Origin: Streptomyces sp. NBC_00620
GTDB taxonomy: Bacteria > Actinomycetota > Actinomycetes > Streptomycetales > Streptomycetaceae
Reading direction: 5' to 3'
DNA length: 64,000 nucleotides
Assembly: GCF_026341825.1 (NCBI RefSeq)
Contig: NZ_JAPENY010000002.1
Span: 186,001 to 250,000 of the forward strand
Made by a program: the position numbers and the translations under genes. Shown here one piece after another: positions 8,585-16,943 of the stretch (its first letter is position 1; each line of letters opens with the position of its first letter). Below the pieces are notes generated by a model. The model saw only the letters and a program-made list of their open reading frames with translations. It did not search any database and was not told the DNA's origin.

Positions 8585-8706
8585 CCGCTCCGCGGCCCCT
8601 GCCTTGGCCCGCTCCGCGGTCCTTTCCCCGCCGCTCCGCGGCGTTTCCCCCGCCCACCCGCCCTTCCGGCCCGCTCCGCGACCCCCACCACCGCGCCGCT
8701 CCGCGG
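8585..8706. repeat. Five-copy CCGCTCCGCGG interspersed array
   Basis: Four exact copies of CCGCTCCGCGG at 8585-8595, 8609-8619, 8631-8641 and 8696-8706, and one copy with a final A (8671-8681), separated by C/T-rich spacers of about 11-30 bp. It fills the gap between the convergent methyltransferase and CobU-fusion genes and may form alternative hairpins or act as a bidirectional terminator. Confidence 0.8.
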
Positions 8707-8711
8707 CCCCC

Positions 8712-9914
8712 TCACCCCCGCAACGACACCGCCTGCCCCGCCACCACCAACAACAGATGCTCACACTCCGCCCCGAACCCCGCGTTCAACCGCCCCAGTT
8801 CATCCCGGTACCGCCGCCCCGAAGCCGTGGCTGGCACGATCCCCGACCCGACCTCGTTGGAGACGGCGACGACCGTGCGGCGGGTCTGCCGGACGGCGGT
8901 CGTCAACTCCTCCACGCGGGCGCGCAGTGCGCGTTCCCCGCCGCCGGACCACTCCGCGTCGTCCCAAGCGTTCACGGAGTCCATCGCGTCGGTCAGCCAG
9001 AGGGAGAGGCAGTCGATGAGGAGGGGGGCGCCGTCCTGTGCCAGGAGGGGCACGAGGTCGCAGGTCTCGGTGGTGCGCCAGGAGCCCGGGCGCCGCTCGC
9101 GGTGGGCGTGCACGCGTGCCGCCCACTCGTTGTCGCCGTTGCGGGCGCCGCCCGTCGCGACGTACAGGACGTCGGGGAAGGCCTCGAGGCGCCGTTCCGC
9201 CTCCACCGACTTGCCCGACCGCGCGCCGCCGAGCACGAGCGTGCGGCGCGGCACGTCGGGGACGTCCTCGTAGACGCCCACGTCCAGCGTCGACCCGTCC
9301 GGCACCGCCCGTGCGCCGGCCGCCGCGAGCCGCCGCCGCAGTTCGGCCCCCGGCGGCACGTCGTGGTCGAGATGCACCGCGATCACGTCCGTCGCCGGAC
9401 CGGCGGCGCCCACCGCACGCAGTTTCGCCAGGGCGTCGGGGCGCCCCACGACATCGGCGACGACCATGTCGTACGGCGGGTCGCCGTTCACGTCGAGCCC
9501 GGCGGGCGCCGCGCCCGGCGGCAGATACAGCAGCCGCTGCCCGTCGGGCCCCGTCACCGCGTACCCCGTGCCGGGCGCGTCCATCGGCACGGCCCGCACC
9601 CGGTGACCGGTCAGCAGCGCCAACTCCCGCCCGTCGGGGACCCGCCCGGGCTGCGGCAGCCCGGCCGGCACCTCGACCGCGGGGCCGTCGTGCGGGTGCG
9701 AGAGCAGTACCTGCCGTACGCCGCCCAGCGAGTGCCCGGAACGGGCGGCCGCGAACGCCACGCCGGGGGTGAGGTCGAGCAGCAGCGTGCCGTCGACGAG
9801 CAGCGCGGTCGCCGCCCGCGCGTGCTCGCCGAGCGCGGTCGCGCAGGCCGCGCAGGGGCAGTCGGGGCGGGGCAGGCCGTCTGGGGCGCCGGTGCCGAGC
9901 AGAGTCAGTTCCAC
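8712..9914 (-). CDS. cobU: Fusion: metallo-beta-lactamase-like domain + adenosylcobinamide kinase/guanylyltransferase (CobU)
   Basis: 400 residues. The C-terminal half (about 224-400) is a CobU enzyme: Walker A GGARSGKS at 229-236, the YVATGGARNGDNEW segment and VVAVSNEVGSGIVP. It phosphorylates adenosylcobinamide and adds GMP before CobS acts. The N-terminal half (1-215) resembles PhnP-type beta-lactamase-fold phosphodiesterases (MELTLLGTGAPDGLPRPDC-C), but the metal motif is degenerate: HPHDGP at 73-78 instead of HxHxDH. This fusion is familiar in Streptomyces; the N-terminal domain may be structural or act on a cobamide intermediate. The upstream gap carries no recognisable cobalamin riboswitch. 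Confidence 0.88.
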   Translation of the reverse strand: MELTLLGTGAPDGLPRPDCPCAACATALGEHARAATALLVDGTLLLDLTPGVAFAAARSGHSLGGVRQVLLSHPHDGPAVEVPAGLPQPGRVPDGRELALLTGHRVRAVPMDAPGTGYAVTGPDGQRLLYLPPGAAPAGLDVNGDPPYDMVVADVVGRPDALAKLRAVGAAGPATDVIAVHLDHDVPPGAELRRRLAAAGARAVPDGSTLDVGVYEDVPDVPRRTLVLGGARSGKSVEAERRLEAFPDVLYVATGGARNGDNEWAARVHAHRERRPGSWRTTETCDLVPLLAQDGAPLLIDCLSLWLTDAMDSVNAWDDAEWSGGGERALRARVEELTTAVRQTRRTVVAVSNEVGSGIVPATASGRRYRDELGRLNAGFGAECEHLLLVVAGQAVSLRG

Positions 9915-10027
9915 GGGGATGATTTTCGCGTGTCCCCGCAGGTCTTGCAGGTCCGACTAGGCTTCGGGCAGGAGCCGGATCTTGTCCGGCTTCCGCTGTG
10001 CAGTGTGCTCATACCTGGGAGGCGTAC

Positions 10028-10243
10028 ATGGCGGCATGGACGTGGCGGTTCGAGAAGGCCGACGGGACAGAGGTCCAACCCGTGGTGCAGCCCGAGGAGT
10101 TCACCACGCAGGGGGACGCGGAGTCCTGGATCGGCGAGGTGTGGAAGGAGCTCCTGGAGGGCGGCGCGGAGCAGGTGTTCCTCTTCGAGGACAGCACACA
10201 GATCTACGGACCGATGAGCCTGCACGCCGCTGCGGAGGCGTAG
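10028..10243 (+). CDS. Small conserved acidic protein (71 aa), unknown function
   Basis: 71 residues from ATG 10028 with GGGAGG five bases upstream, an excellent start. The sequence MAAWTWRFEKADG opens a single small alpha/beta domain rich in Glu and Trp, with no Cys, membrane segment or nucleic-acid motif. I recognise it only as a conserved small streptomycete protein. It is transcribed alone, divergent from the cobU fusion and convergent with the HtrA gene. Its 3' end including the stop is duplicated downstream (10218-10295). Confidence 0.7.
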   Translation: MAAWTWRFEKADGTEVQPVVQPEEFTTQGDAESWIGEVWKELLEGGAEQVFLFEDSTQIYGPMSLHAAAEA

Positions 10244-10295
10244 GCCGGTCGGGGCTGCCGGGCCTGCGCGCAGCTTCGGAGGCGTAGGCGGGCCG
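10218..10295 (+). repeat. 44-bp-period duplication across a stop codon
   Basis: The 34-bp segment 10218-10251, which includes the last codons and TAG of the small gene, recurs at 10262-10295 with five mismatches. Both copies contain CGGAGGCGTAGGC. Confidence 0.75.
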
Positions 10296-10308
10296 ATGCG
10301 GTAGCGGC

Positions 10309-10335
10309 GGGTGCCGGGGTTCGCCCCCGGCACCC
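10309..10335. terminator. Hairpin between convergent genes
   Basis: An 11-bp perfect stem GGGTGCCGGGG / CCCCGGCACCC with a five-base TTCGC loop lies between the small protein gene and the HtrA gene. It is probably a bidirectional terminator; no T-run follows, as is common in Streptomyces. Confidence 0.6.
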
Positions 10336-10410
10336 ACGTTCACGGCACCGTTTCTACTGCTCGCTCCCGGCACCCATGTGTCCACCGCACCGTTTCTACT
10401 GCTCGCCCAA
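10321..10410 (-). repeat. About 41-bp-period duplication across the htrA-like stop codon
   Basis: The block TCGCCCCCGGCACCCA...GCACCGTTTCTACTGC (10321-10360) is repeated with small changes at 10361-10402, where CTA (10396-10398) is the minus-strand stop of the protease gene. GCACCGTTTCTACTGCTCGC is identical in both copies. Confidence 0.75.
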
Positions 10411-11466
10411 GGTCACATCCACCGTCTTCTCGCTCCCGCCCCTCGTGTACGTCACCGCCACCTTGTCGCCCGGCTTCTCGGCGGCGAGCGCCTCGGAGAG
10501 CGAGGTGATCGTGGTGATGTCGGTGTCCCCGATCTTGGTGATGATGTCGCCGGGCTCGATGCCCGCCTTGTCGGCCGCGCCGCCGCTCTTCACCTCGACC
10601 ACGGCGACCCCCGCGGCTGCCTGGTAGTCGTCGTCCACGACCGTACGGGCCGTGATGCCGAGCGCGGCCCGCCCCGAGTCGGTGACCCTGCCGTCCTTGA
10701 TGATCTGGTCGGCGACCTTCGTGACCATCGACGCGGGGATCGCGAAGCCGATACCGGGCGCCGTGCCCCCCAGGGTGGGATCGGTCGCGGCGAGCGTGGG
10801 GATGCCGATGACCCGACCGTCGAGATCGACCAGCGCGCCGCCGCTGTTGCCCGGGTTGATCGCCGCCGACGTCTGCACCATGTTCGCGATGGTGGCGCCG
10901 GTCCCGCCCCCGGTGCTGCCCTCGCTGACGGTGCGTCCGGTCGCCGACACGATGCCCTGGGTCACGCTGGACGACAGCCCGAGCGGCGACCCCATCGCCA
11001 GCACGATCTGGCCGACCTGCACCTTCGAGGAGTCCCCGAAGGACGCCGCCTTCAGCCCGTCCGGCACCTTGTCCAGCTTGATGACGGCGAGGTCCTGCTG
11101 CGGGTAGGCGTAGACGAGCGTCGCGGTCAGCTCGTCCTCGCTGTTGGCGGTCGTGACCTTGAACGTCTTCTCGTCCCCGACCACGTGCGCGTTGGTGACG
11201 ATGTGCCCGTTGTCGTCGTACACCACCCCGGACCCCAGATCACCGCTCGCCCGGATCTGCACCACCGACGGCAGTACGTCCTTGATCACCTTCAGGTAGT
11301 CGTCCTGGAGGTCGTTGGCCGCGGCCGGGGCCGCCGCCTGCGTCGTCGTGCCGTCCTGGGCGGGTGACGACCCGGAGCCGGAGGAGCAGCCGGCGATCAG
11401 AGCGACGGAGCAGACGAGCGCGGCCAGCGGGAGGTGCAGCCGGGCACGGGTACGGGAAGCATCCAT
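10396..11466 (-). CDS. HtrA/DegP-like serine protease lipoprotein with PDZ domain
   Basis: 356 residues from ATG 11466 (MDASRTRARL). A lipoprotein signal ends LIAGC with Cys27 as the lipidation site, so the protease is anchored outside the membrane. The trypsin-like S1C domain shows the triad in TNAHVV, QQDLAVIK and GNSGGAL. A PDZ domain (about 265-350) carries GIEPGDIITKIGDTDI. Such enzymes degrade or refold damaged envelope proteins. It faces convergently toward the small gene and sits next to pspA and other envelope-stress genes. The longer open frame upstream overlaps a methyltransferase and is not used. Confidence 0.92.
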   Translation of the reverse strand: MDASRTRARLHLPLAALVCSVALIAGCSSGSGSSPAQDGTTTQAAAPAAANDLQDDYLKVIKDVLPSVVQIRASGDLGSGVVYDDNGHIVTNAHVVGDEKTFKVTTANSEDELTATLVYAYPQQDLAVIKLDKVPDGLKAASFGDSSKVQVGQIVLAMGSPLGLSSSVTQGIVSATGRTVSEGSTGGGTGATIANMVQTSAAINPGNSGGALVDLDGRVIGIPTLAATDPTLGGTAPGIGFAIPASMVTKVADQIIKDGRVTDSGRAALGITARTVVDDDYQAAAGVAVVEVKSGGAADKAGIEPGDIITKIGDTDITTITSLSEALAAEKPGDKVAVTYTRGGSEKTVDVTLGEQ

Positions 11467-11525
11467 GCCCGAAGTGTCCCTTTCGGGGACTTGCCCCGAC
11501 CTGCCATGCGCACCCGAACGGGTCG

Positions 11526-12284
11526 TCAGCCCCGCACCCCGCACAGGTGCAGCAACGCCGCCACCTGGCGATAGGGATCGGTCCGCCCGGCCCGTTCCTC
11601 CGCGGCGAGGAGACCGTCCAGATCCGCGGGGAGGGAGGCACCGTCGGCCGCCGTGTCCGTGAAGACCCGCACGCCGAACCAGGTGTGCAACGGCGCCCCG
11701 ATCCCGGCGAGCGTCGACGTCAGCGTGGAGAGCCGGTCGGCGCGGACGTCGAGGCCGAGGCGGTTCGTGTACGCGGTGGTGTCGAAGGCCGTCAGCGCCG
11801 CCGCCCAGTCCCCGGCCAGCCCGGACCGCATGGCCAGCGCGTCGGCGTTCCGTACGAGCAGTGAGAGCAGCCCGCCGGGGGCCAGCATCCGCGCGAGGCC
11901 CGCCAGCAGCGGGTCGGGCTCCTGCACGTACATCAGTACGCCATGGCACAGCACCACGTCGAAGCTGCCCGGCAGGAAGTGGACACCCGTCTCGCGCCCG
12001 TCACCCTCGATGAGGCGCACGCGCCCCCGGATGCCTTCGGGCTCGGCGGCCAGCGCCTGACGTGCCACGGCGAGCATCTTCGCGTCCTGCTCGAGGCCGG
12101 TCACCTGATGCCCGGCCCGGGCCAGCCGCAGCGCCTGCGTCCCCTGGCCCATCCCGACGTCCAGTACCCGCAGCCGCTGCCCGACGGGATACCGCCCGGC
12201 TATCTGCTCGTCGAGCTGCCGAGCCACCAGCTCCTGCCGTACGACATCACGCAGTCCGCCCAGCTTGCTCAGCCAGGCATCCAC
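11526..12284 (-). CDS. SAM-dependent methyltransferase (CmoA/SmtA-like)
   Basis: About 252 residues from GTG 12284 (VDAWLSKLGGL), 27 bp after the stop of the upstream gene; an earlier start within that overlap cannot be excluded. The SAM site VLDVGMGQGTQALRLA (motif I), LEQD (acidic loop) and FDVVLCHGVLMYVQEPD (motif IV) are clear. The C-terminal region LHTWFGVRVFTD and YRQVAALLHLCG resembles SmtA/CmoM-type methyltransferases, which can modify tRNA wobble uridine, though the actinobacterial substrate is unproven. Likely transcribed with the DUF3043 gene upstream. Confidence 0.8.
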   Translation of the reverse strand: MDAWLSKLGGLRDVVRQELVARQLDEQIAGRYPVGQRLRVLDVGMGQGTQALRLARAGHQVTGLEQDAKMLAVARQALAAEPEGIRGRVRLIEGDGRETGVHFLPGSFDVVLCHGVLMYVQEPDPLLAGLARMLAPGGLLSLLVRNADALAMRSGLAGDWAAALTAFDTTAYTNRLGLDVRADRLSTLTSTLAGIGAPLHTWFGVRVFTDTAADGASLPADLDGLLAAEERAGRTDPYRQVAALLHLCGVRG

Positions 12285-12310
12285 CGCGCCCCCGGAGAAA
12301 GATGTCGCGC

Positions 12311-12907
12311 TCAGGGCCGCTCTCCGCGCTTGACCTGCGGCTTCGGCAGCCGGAGTCGACGCATCTGGAGAGTGCGCATCAGCGCGTAGGCGACCGCGCC
12401 CTTCCTGGGCAGATCCGGGAAGCGCGTGCTCAGCTGCTTCTTCAGCCGGATCGCGATGCCGATCGAGTCGACCACGATCAGCAGGATGACCACGAGCCAC
12501 AGCAGCAGCGCGATGTTCTGCAGCGAGCCCACCCGCACCATGCTCAGCACGAGGATGATCACGGCCAGCGGCAGGAAGAACTCGGCGATGCAGAACCGCG
12601 AGTCCACGAAGTCGCGGGCGAACTTCCGCACCGGGCCCTTGTCGCGGGCGGGCAGATAACGCTCGTCACCGTTGGCCAGCGCCTGACGCTGCCGCTCCAT
12701 CGCGGCGCGACGCTCGTCGCGATTCCGCTTGGAAGCCTCCTTGCGCGTCGTCGGCGTGTTCGCCACGCTGCGACGCTGGGTCTGGGCCTCACTGCGCTTG
12801 GGCGTGGGGCGGCCCTTGGGGGCCTGCGGATCACGGGTCTGCTTGGAGTCGGTCACGGCCGCCTTGTCGGCGGGTGCCTTCTCTTCCTTGGCGCGGCTAC
12901 GAAACAC
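12311..12907 (-). CDS. DUF3043 membrane protein
   Basis: About 198 residues from GTG 12907 (VFRSRAKEEKAP); ATG 12937 is an alternative and no start has a clear ribosome site. Residues 1-100 are basic and low-complexity (KGRPTPKRSEAQTQRR). Two close membrane helices follow (about 115-165), then a cytoplasmic tail rich in basic residues. This architecture defines DUF3043, conserved in actinobacteria and without known function. It is divergent from pspA over a 340-bp intergenic region and precedes the methyltransferase by 26 bp. Confidence 0.82.
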   Translation of the reverse strand: MFRSRAKEEKAPADKAAVTDSKQTRDPQAPKGRPTPKRSEAQTQRRSVANTPTTRKEASKRNRDERRAAMERQRQALANGDERYLPARDKGPVRKFARDFVDSRFCIAEFFLPLAVIILVLSMVRVGSLQNIALLLWLVVILLIVVDSIGIAIRLKKQLSTRFPDLPRKGAVAYALMRTLQMRRLRLPKPQVKRGERP

Positions 12908-13246
12908 AAAACCCAAGGGTACGCGGTGTGCGCGCATGGACGTCATTCGAGTGGGGAACGATCCGGCAACACCGTACGTCTGTACTGGGAAAGTACTGGG
13001 ACAGACGGGACGTTGCGCATGGTTTCGCCGGGCGGGCTCGCAGGAATTCCCCAGGTGTTCCACGGGAACCCCTGGTGGACCCCGAGATCCACCTACTCCC
13101 TACGCCGGAGCGGCGTCGTACGCAGTCGTCCTTGGGGATGAGCGCATCCGTCCCCGAACAGTGCGGTAATGGATGCAGGGCCCGTACTGTGGGTTCTGTT
13201 GCAGTACCTGGAGCTGGAGTCCGTCAGAAGGGGGCGCGCGAAGCCC
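12908..13246. promoter_or_regulatory. Divergent control region DUF3043 / pspA
   Basis: 339 bp without a convincing gene. It holds two GTACTGGGA direct repeats about 11 bp apart flanked by GTCTGT/ACAGAC arms (about 12980-13012), and an 11-bp inverted repeat with one mismatch, CCAGGTGTTCC / GGAACCCCTGG (13051-13075). GGAAC elements are present, as in sigma-E-type promoters, but the spacing to a -10 is not ideal. Candidate stress-regulated promoter only. Confidence 0.4.
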
Positions 13247-14041
13247 ATGAGCGGTGTCATGAAGCGTATGGGGATGATCTTCCGCGCGAAGGCGAACAAG
13301 GCCCTTGACCGGGCCGAGGACCCGCGCGAAACCCTCGATTACTCGTACCAGAAGCAGCTGGAGCTGCTCCAGAAGGTGCGCCGCGGTGTCGCCGATGTGG
13401 CGACCAGCCGCAAGCGCCTGGAACTGCAGCTGAACCAGCTCCAGAACCAGTCCTCCAAGCTGGAGGACCAGGGCCGCAAGGCGCTCGCCCTTGGCCGTGA
13501 GGACCTGGCCCGTGAGGCGCTGTCGCGCCGGGCCGCGCTCCAGCAGCAGGTGACCGACCTGGAGACGCAGCACCAGACCCTCCAGGGCGAGGAGGAGAAG
13601 CTCACCCTTGCGGCGCAGCGCCTCCAGGCCAAGGTGGACGCCTTCCGTACGAAGAAGGAGACCATCAAGGCCACCTACACCGCCGCCCAGGCGCAGACCC
13701 GGATCGGGGAGGCCTTCTCCGGCATCTCCGAGGAGATGGGCGACGTCGGCATGGCGATCCAGCGTGCCGAGGACAAGACCGCGCAGCTCCAGGCGCGGGC
13801 CGGTGCGATCGATGAGCTGCTCGCCTCGGGTGCCCTCGACGACCAGTCGGGTCTTGCCAAGGACGACATCCAGACCGAGCTGGACCGGCTCTCCGGTGGT
13901 ACGGATGTAGAGCTGGAACTGCAGCGCATGAAGGCCGAGCTGGCCGGAGGCTCCGCGGCGAAGCCGGCGATCGAGGGCGGCTCGGGTCAGGGCCAGTCGC
14001 AGTCCCAGCCGCAGGACACCCCCCGCTTCGACAAGCAGTAG
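13247..14041 (+). CDS. pspA: Phage shock protein A / IM30-family membrane-stress protein
   Basis: 264 residues from ATG 13247 (MSGVMKRMGMIF), with GAAGGGGG about 12 bases upstream. An N-terminal amphipathic helix (about 4-20) is followed by long coiled coils (about 30-215) typical of PspA/ESCRT-III-like proteins: DPRETLDYSYQKQLELLQKVRRGVADV. The final 40 residues are Gln/Ser-rich and disordered. PspA polymerises on the inner membrane leaflet and preserves the proton gradient under envelope stress. The next gene is the conserved partner pspAA, 21 bp downstream. Confidence 0.95.
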   Translation: MSGVMKRMGMIFRAKANKALDRAEDPRETLDYSYQKQLELLQKVRRGVADVATSRKRLELQLNQLQNQSSKLEDQGRKALALGREDLAREALSRRAALQQQVTDLETQHQTLQGEEEKLTLAAQRLQAKVDAFRTKKETIKATYTAAQAQTRIGEAFSGISEEMGDVGMAIQRAEDKTAQLQARAGAIDELLASGALDDQSGLAKDDIQTELDRLSGGTDVELELQRMKAELAGGSAAKPAIEGGSGQGQSQSQPQDTPRFDKQ

Positions 14042-14062
14042 CCCACGCCTTAGGAGGGCGAC

Positions 14063-14341
14063 ATGATCGTACGGATCATGGGGGAGGGGCAGGTGAGGCT
14101 GGACGACGTCCACCTCACCGAACTGAACAAGCTGGACGACGAGCTGCTCGCCGAGATCGAGAGCGGCGACGAGTCCGGCTTCCGCCGCACCCTGGGTGCC
14201 CTCCTGGAGGAGGTCCGCCGCCTGGGCACTCCGCTCCCCGACGACGCCCTGGAACCCTCGGAACTGATCCTCCCGTCCCCGGACGCGACCCTCGCGGAGG
14301 TCCGCGAGATGCTGAGCGACGACGGCTTGATCCCTGGCTGA
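14063..14341 (+). CDS. pspAA: PspA-associated protein PspAA
   Basis: 92 residues, ATG with AGGAGGG six bases upstream. MIVRIMGEGQVRLDDVHLTELNKLDDEL matches the small cytosolic PspAA family that travels with PspA in actinobacteria and relatives. Its job is thought to be modulating PspA assembly. The 21-bp gap to pspA indicates one transcript. No membrane or catalytic motif is visible. Confidence 0.9.
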   Translation: MIVRIMGEGQVRLDDVHLTELNKLDDELLAEIESGDESGFRRTLGALLEEVRRLGTPLPDDALEPSELILPSPDATLAEVREMLSDDGLIPG

Positions 14342-14344
14342 GGA

Positions 14345-14450
14345 TCTTTTAGCCCGTCCGGCGTTTGAGGACGAGCGCGTCAGCGCGATGCGGGGGTCTG
14401 GGGGCGGCAGCCCCCAGGTACGGGACGGGTAGGGGCGGAGGGGGCGAAAA
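14345..14450 (+). repeat. Dispersed intergenic repeat, copy B
   Basis: Same module as 6114-6195 and 58222-58329: AGCCCGTCCGGCGTTTGAGG, a variable segment, a GGGGGC/GCCCCC hairpin and GGGACGGGTAGGGGCGGAGG. It fills most of the 178-bp gap between pspAA and the sensor kinase and could end pspA transcription. Confidence 0.87.
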
Positions 14451-14519
14451 ACCCTCACGCCCGGCAGCGCCGGCCGGCACCCGTTCCAACCCCCGCACCC
14501 GCCCCGTACCGTAAACGAC

Positions 14520-15749
14520 GTGAGCACCCCCCTACAGCGCACGAGGTGCAGAGCCCGCGCCCACCCCTTGGCGGTGGACGCCACGCTCGCCGCAGGCGTC
14601 CTCGCCTGCATGCTGGCCGGCTCCTTCGTGGACCCCCACGCGGAGAACGGCGCGACCTGGATCACCCGCACCCCGAACGCCCTCAGCCTGACCCTGATGG
14701 TGCTCGGCGCCGCAGCCCTGGTCTTCCGCCGCCGCACCCCCATGACGGTCCTCGCCGCGACGGGCACCGTCTCCCTCGTGGAGCTGGTGGTCGGCGACCC
14801 CAGAGCCCCGGTCGCGATGTCCGCCGTCGTGGCCCTCTTCACGGTCGCCTCGGCCACGGACCGCCACACGGCCTGGCGCGTGGGCCTGCTCATGATGACC
14901 GTACTGACGGCGGCCGCGATGCTCGCGGGCCCGCTGCCCTGGTACGCCCAGGAGAACCTGGGCATCTTCGCGTGGACCGGCATGGCCGCCGCCGCGGGCG
15001 ACGCCGTACGCAGCCGCCGCGCCTTCGTGGACGCCATAAGGGAACGCGCCGAACGCGCGGAGCGGACCCGGGAGGAAGAGGCCCGCCGGCGCGTGGCCGA
15101 GGAGCGGCTTCGCATCGCCCGCGATCTGCACGACGTCGTGGCCCACCACATCGCCCTGGTCAATGTGCAGGCCGGAGTGGCCGCGCACGTGATGGACAAG
15201 CGGCCCGACCAGGCCAAGGAGGCGCTCGCCCACGTACGCGAGGCCAGCCGCTCCGCCCTCAACGAACTCCGTGCCACCGTCGGCCTGTTGAGGCAGACCG
15301 GGGATCCCGAGGCGCCCACCGAGCCGGCCCCGGGGCTCGGACGCCTCGACGAGCTCGCCGACACCTTCCGCAACGCGGGGCTCCCGGTGGAGGTGGCCCG
15401 CGCCGAGCAGGACGCAGGCCTGCCCGCCGCCGTGGACCTCGCCGCGTACCGCGTCATCCAGGAAGCCCTCACCAATGTGCAGAAGCACGCGGGCCCGGAG
15501 GCGAAGGCCGAGGTCAGCGTCGTACGCGTGGGACCGAACGTGGAAGTGACCGTCCTGGACAACGGGCCCGGGCAGTCCGCCGAGCACGCTCCACAGGAGG
15601 GCGGCGGGCACGGGCTGCTCGGTATGCGTGAGCGGGTCACCGCACTCGGCGGGAGCTGCACGGCCGGTCCCCGCTACGGAGGCGGCTTCCGGGTCCATGC
15701 GATCCTTCCGGTCAAGAACCTCACGCCTGCCAGAGGGGCCGCCGTATGA
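14520..15749 (+). CDS. NarL-family sensor histidine kinase
   Basis: 409 residues, GTG start. Four or five membrane helices (about 18-160) act as a membrane-embedded sensor with little extracellular loop, followed by a short coiled coil. The HisKA_3 dimerisation domain has the phospho-acceptor His204 in ARDLHDVVAHH. The HATPase domain shows EALTNVQKHAG (N box), DNGPG (G1) and GGGHGLLGMRERV (G2). It should phosphorylate the overlapping response regulator. The pair lies directly before the remains of an RND pump, possibly its former target. Confidence 0.93.
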   Translation: MSTPLQRTRCRARAHPLAVDATLAAGVLACMLAGSFVDPHAENGATWITRTPNALSLTLMVLGAAALVFRRRTPMTVLAATGTVSLVELVVGDPRAPVAMSAVVALFTVASATDRHTAWRVGLLMMTVLTAAAMLAGPLPWYAQENLGIFAWTGMAAAAGDAVRSRRAFVDAIRERAERAERTREEEARRRVAEERLRIARDLHDVVAHHIALVNVQAGVAAHVMDKRPDQAKEALAHVREASRSALNELRATVGLLRQTGDPEAPTEPAPGLGRLDELADTFRNAGLPVEVARAEQDAGLPAAVDLAAYRVIQEALTNVQKHAGPEAKAEVSVVRVGPNVEVTVLDNGPGQSAEHAPQEGGGHGLLGMRERVTALGGSCTAGPRYGGGFRVHAILPVKNLTPARGAAV

Positions 15750-16429
15750 CCATCCGTGTCCTGCTCGCCGACGACCAGGCGTTGCTGCGCAGCGCCTTCC
15801 GGGTGCTCGTCGACTCTGAGCCCGACATGGAGGTGGTCGGCGAGGCGTCCGACGGCGCCGAGGCCGTGCGCCTTGTACGGCAGGAGCGGGCCGACGTCGT
15901 GCTCATGGACATCCGGATGCCGGGCACCGACGGGCTGGCCGCCACCCGGCTGATCACCGCCGATCCGGGGCTCGCGCACGTACGGGTCGTGATGCTGACG
16001 ACCTTCGAGGTCGACGAGTACGTGGTGCAGTCGCTGCGGGCGGGCGCGTCCGGGTTCCTCGGGAAGGGGGCCGAGCCCGAGGAGCTGCTGAACGCGATCC
16101 GGATCGCGGCGGGCGGCGAGGCGCTGCTGTCCCCGGCGGCCACCAAGGGACTGATCGCGAAGTTCCTCGCGCAGGGCGACGGTCTGGACGACGAACGGGA
16201 TCCCGCCCGCGCCGAGCGGCTCGACGCGCTGACCGGCCGCGAGCGCGAGGTGCTGGTGCAGGTGGCGGGCGGGCACTCCAACGACGAGATCGCCGAGCGG
16301 CTGGAAGTGAGCCCGCTGACGGTGAAGACGCATGTCAACCGGGCCATGGCCAAGCTGGGTGCGCGGGACCGGGCCCAGCTGGTCGTGATCGCGTACGAGT
16401 CGGGGCTGGTCCGTCCAAGGGTGGAGTGA
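15746..16429 (+). CDS. NarL/FixJ-family response regulator
   Basis: 227 residues, starting in ATGA overlap with the kinase stop. Receiver domain (1-125) with Asp55 in VLMDIRMPG, acidic pocket DD at 9-10, and TTFEVDEYV. LuxR-type helix-turn-helix at about 160-215: LTGREREVLVQVAGGHSNDEIAERL then SPLTVKTHVNRAMAKL. It is a transcription factor activated by phosphorylation. Targets are unknown, but the neighbouring efflux pump relic is the obvious candidate. Confidence 0.94.
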   Translation: MTIRVLLADDQALLRSAFRVLVDSEPDMEVVGEASDGAEAVRLVRQERADVVLMDIRMPGTDGLAATRLITADPGLAHVRVVMLTTFEVDEYVVQSLRAGASGFLGKGAEPEELLNAIRIAAGGEALLSPAATKGLIAKFLAQGDGLDDERDPARAERLDALTGREREVLVQVAGGHSNDEIAERLEVSPLTVKTHVNRAMAKLGARDRAQLVVIAYESGLVRPRVE

Positions 16430-16589
16430 GATCCACCGGGGTGTACTGCGCCTGTAGTGGGCGCCGTACAAGGAAATGGACCGAGGGCGACGGATCGCAC
16501 GCCGAGGGCGTAGGGCGGGCCCCGCGTACATGTACGAGGTGGCCCGCTCCTGTCGCGTATGCCACAGTCTGTGGCTGTCCCGATTCAGC

Positions 16590-16943
16590 GTCGCTGATGA
16601 GCTGAGGTGTTCCTGGGCCGACTTGGGATTTCGGGCCTGCCCGTGGCGTGGGCTGGACTCCTGCCCCGAGTCGGTGCCCGCGCGGTTGGCTGCCGCGTGG
16701 GTGCTCATCGTGTGCGGTACCTGCCGCCTCGCTCACCGCTGGCCGCGGCGGTTCGGTGACTCGGGTATCCGCCCCGCCGGACGCTTTCCGCCCGGTGTGG
16801 ACCCGGGCGGGGCGGGGACCCCGCGTCGCTTTCCTGGGCGCGGGGCGCTTTCTCGGTCGATCAGCTTCGGAGAGCTGACTGCTGCTCCGTACAACGACTC
16901 CATCCTGCTCAGGACACGGCTGAAAGTCAGACAACCGGATCGC
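16590..16943. other. Unexplained insert/replacement 1 in the RND gene
   Basis: About 354 bp with no similarity I recognise, starting immediately after TTCAGC with GTCGCTGATGAGCTGAGG. It replaces about 450 bp of pump sequence. It contains nested inverted repeats (CCGACT 16618-16623 with AGTCGG 16669-16674; CGGGC/GCCCG 16632-16643). No start-to-stop gene is convincing. Confidence 0.5.

Noticed and set aside
12285..12500. N-terminal extension of the methyltransferase at 11526-12284
   Set aside because: Would overlap the DUF3043 coding sequence and is Arg/Ala/Gly-rich without similarity to methyltransferases.
13100..15661. 853-codon minus-strand open frame across pspA, pspAA and the sensor kinase
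   Set aside because: Crosses three well-supported genes and intergenic repeats; Ser/Ala/Arg-biased with no domain.
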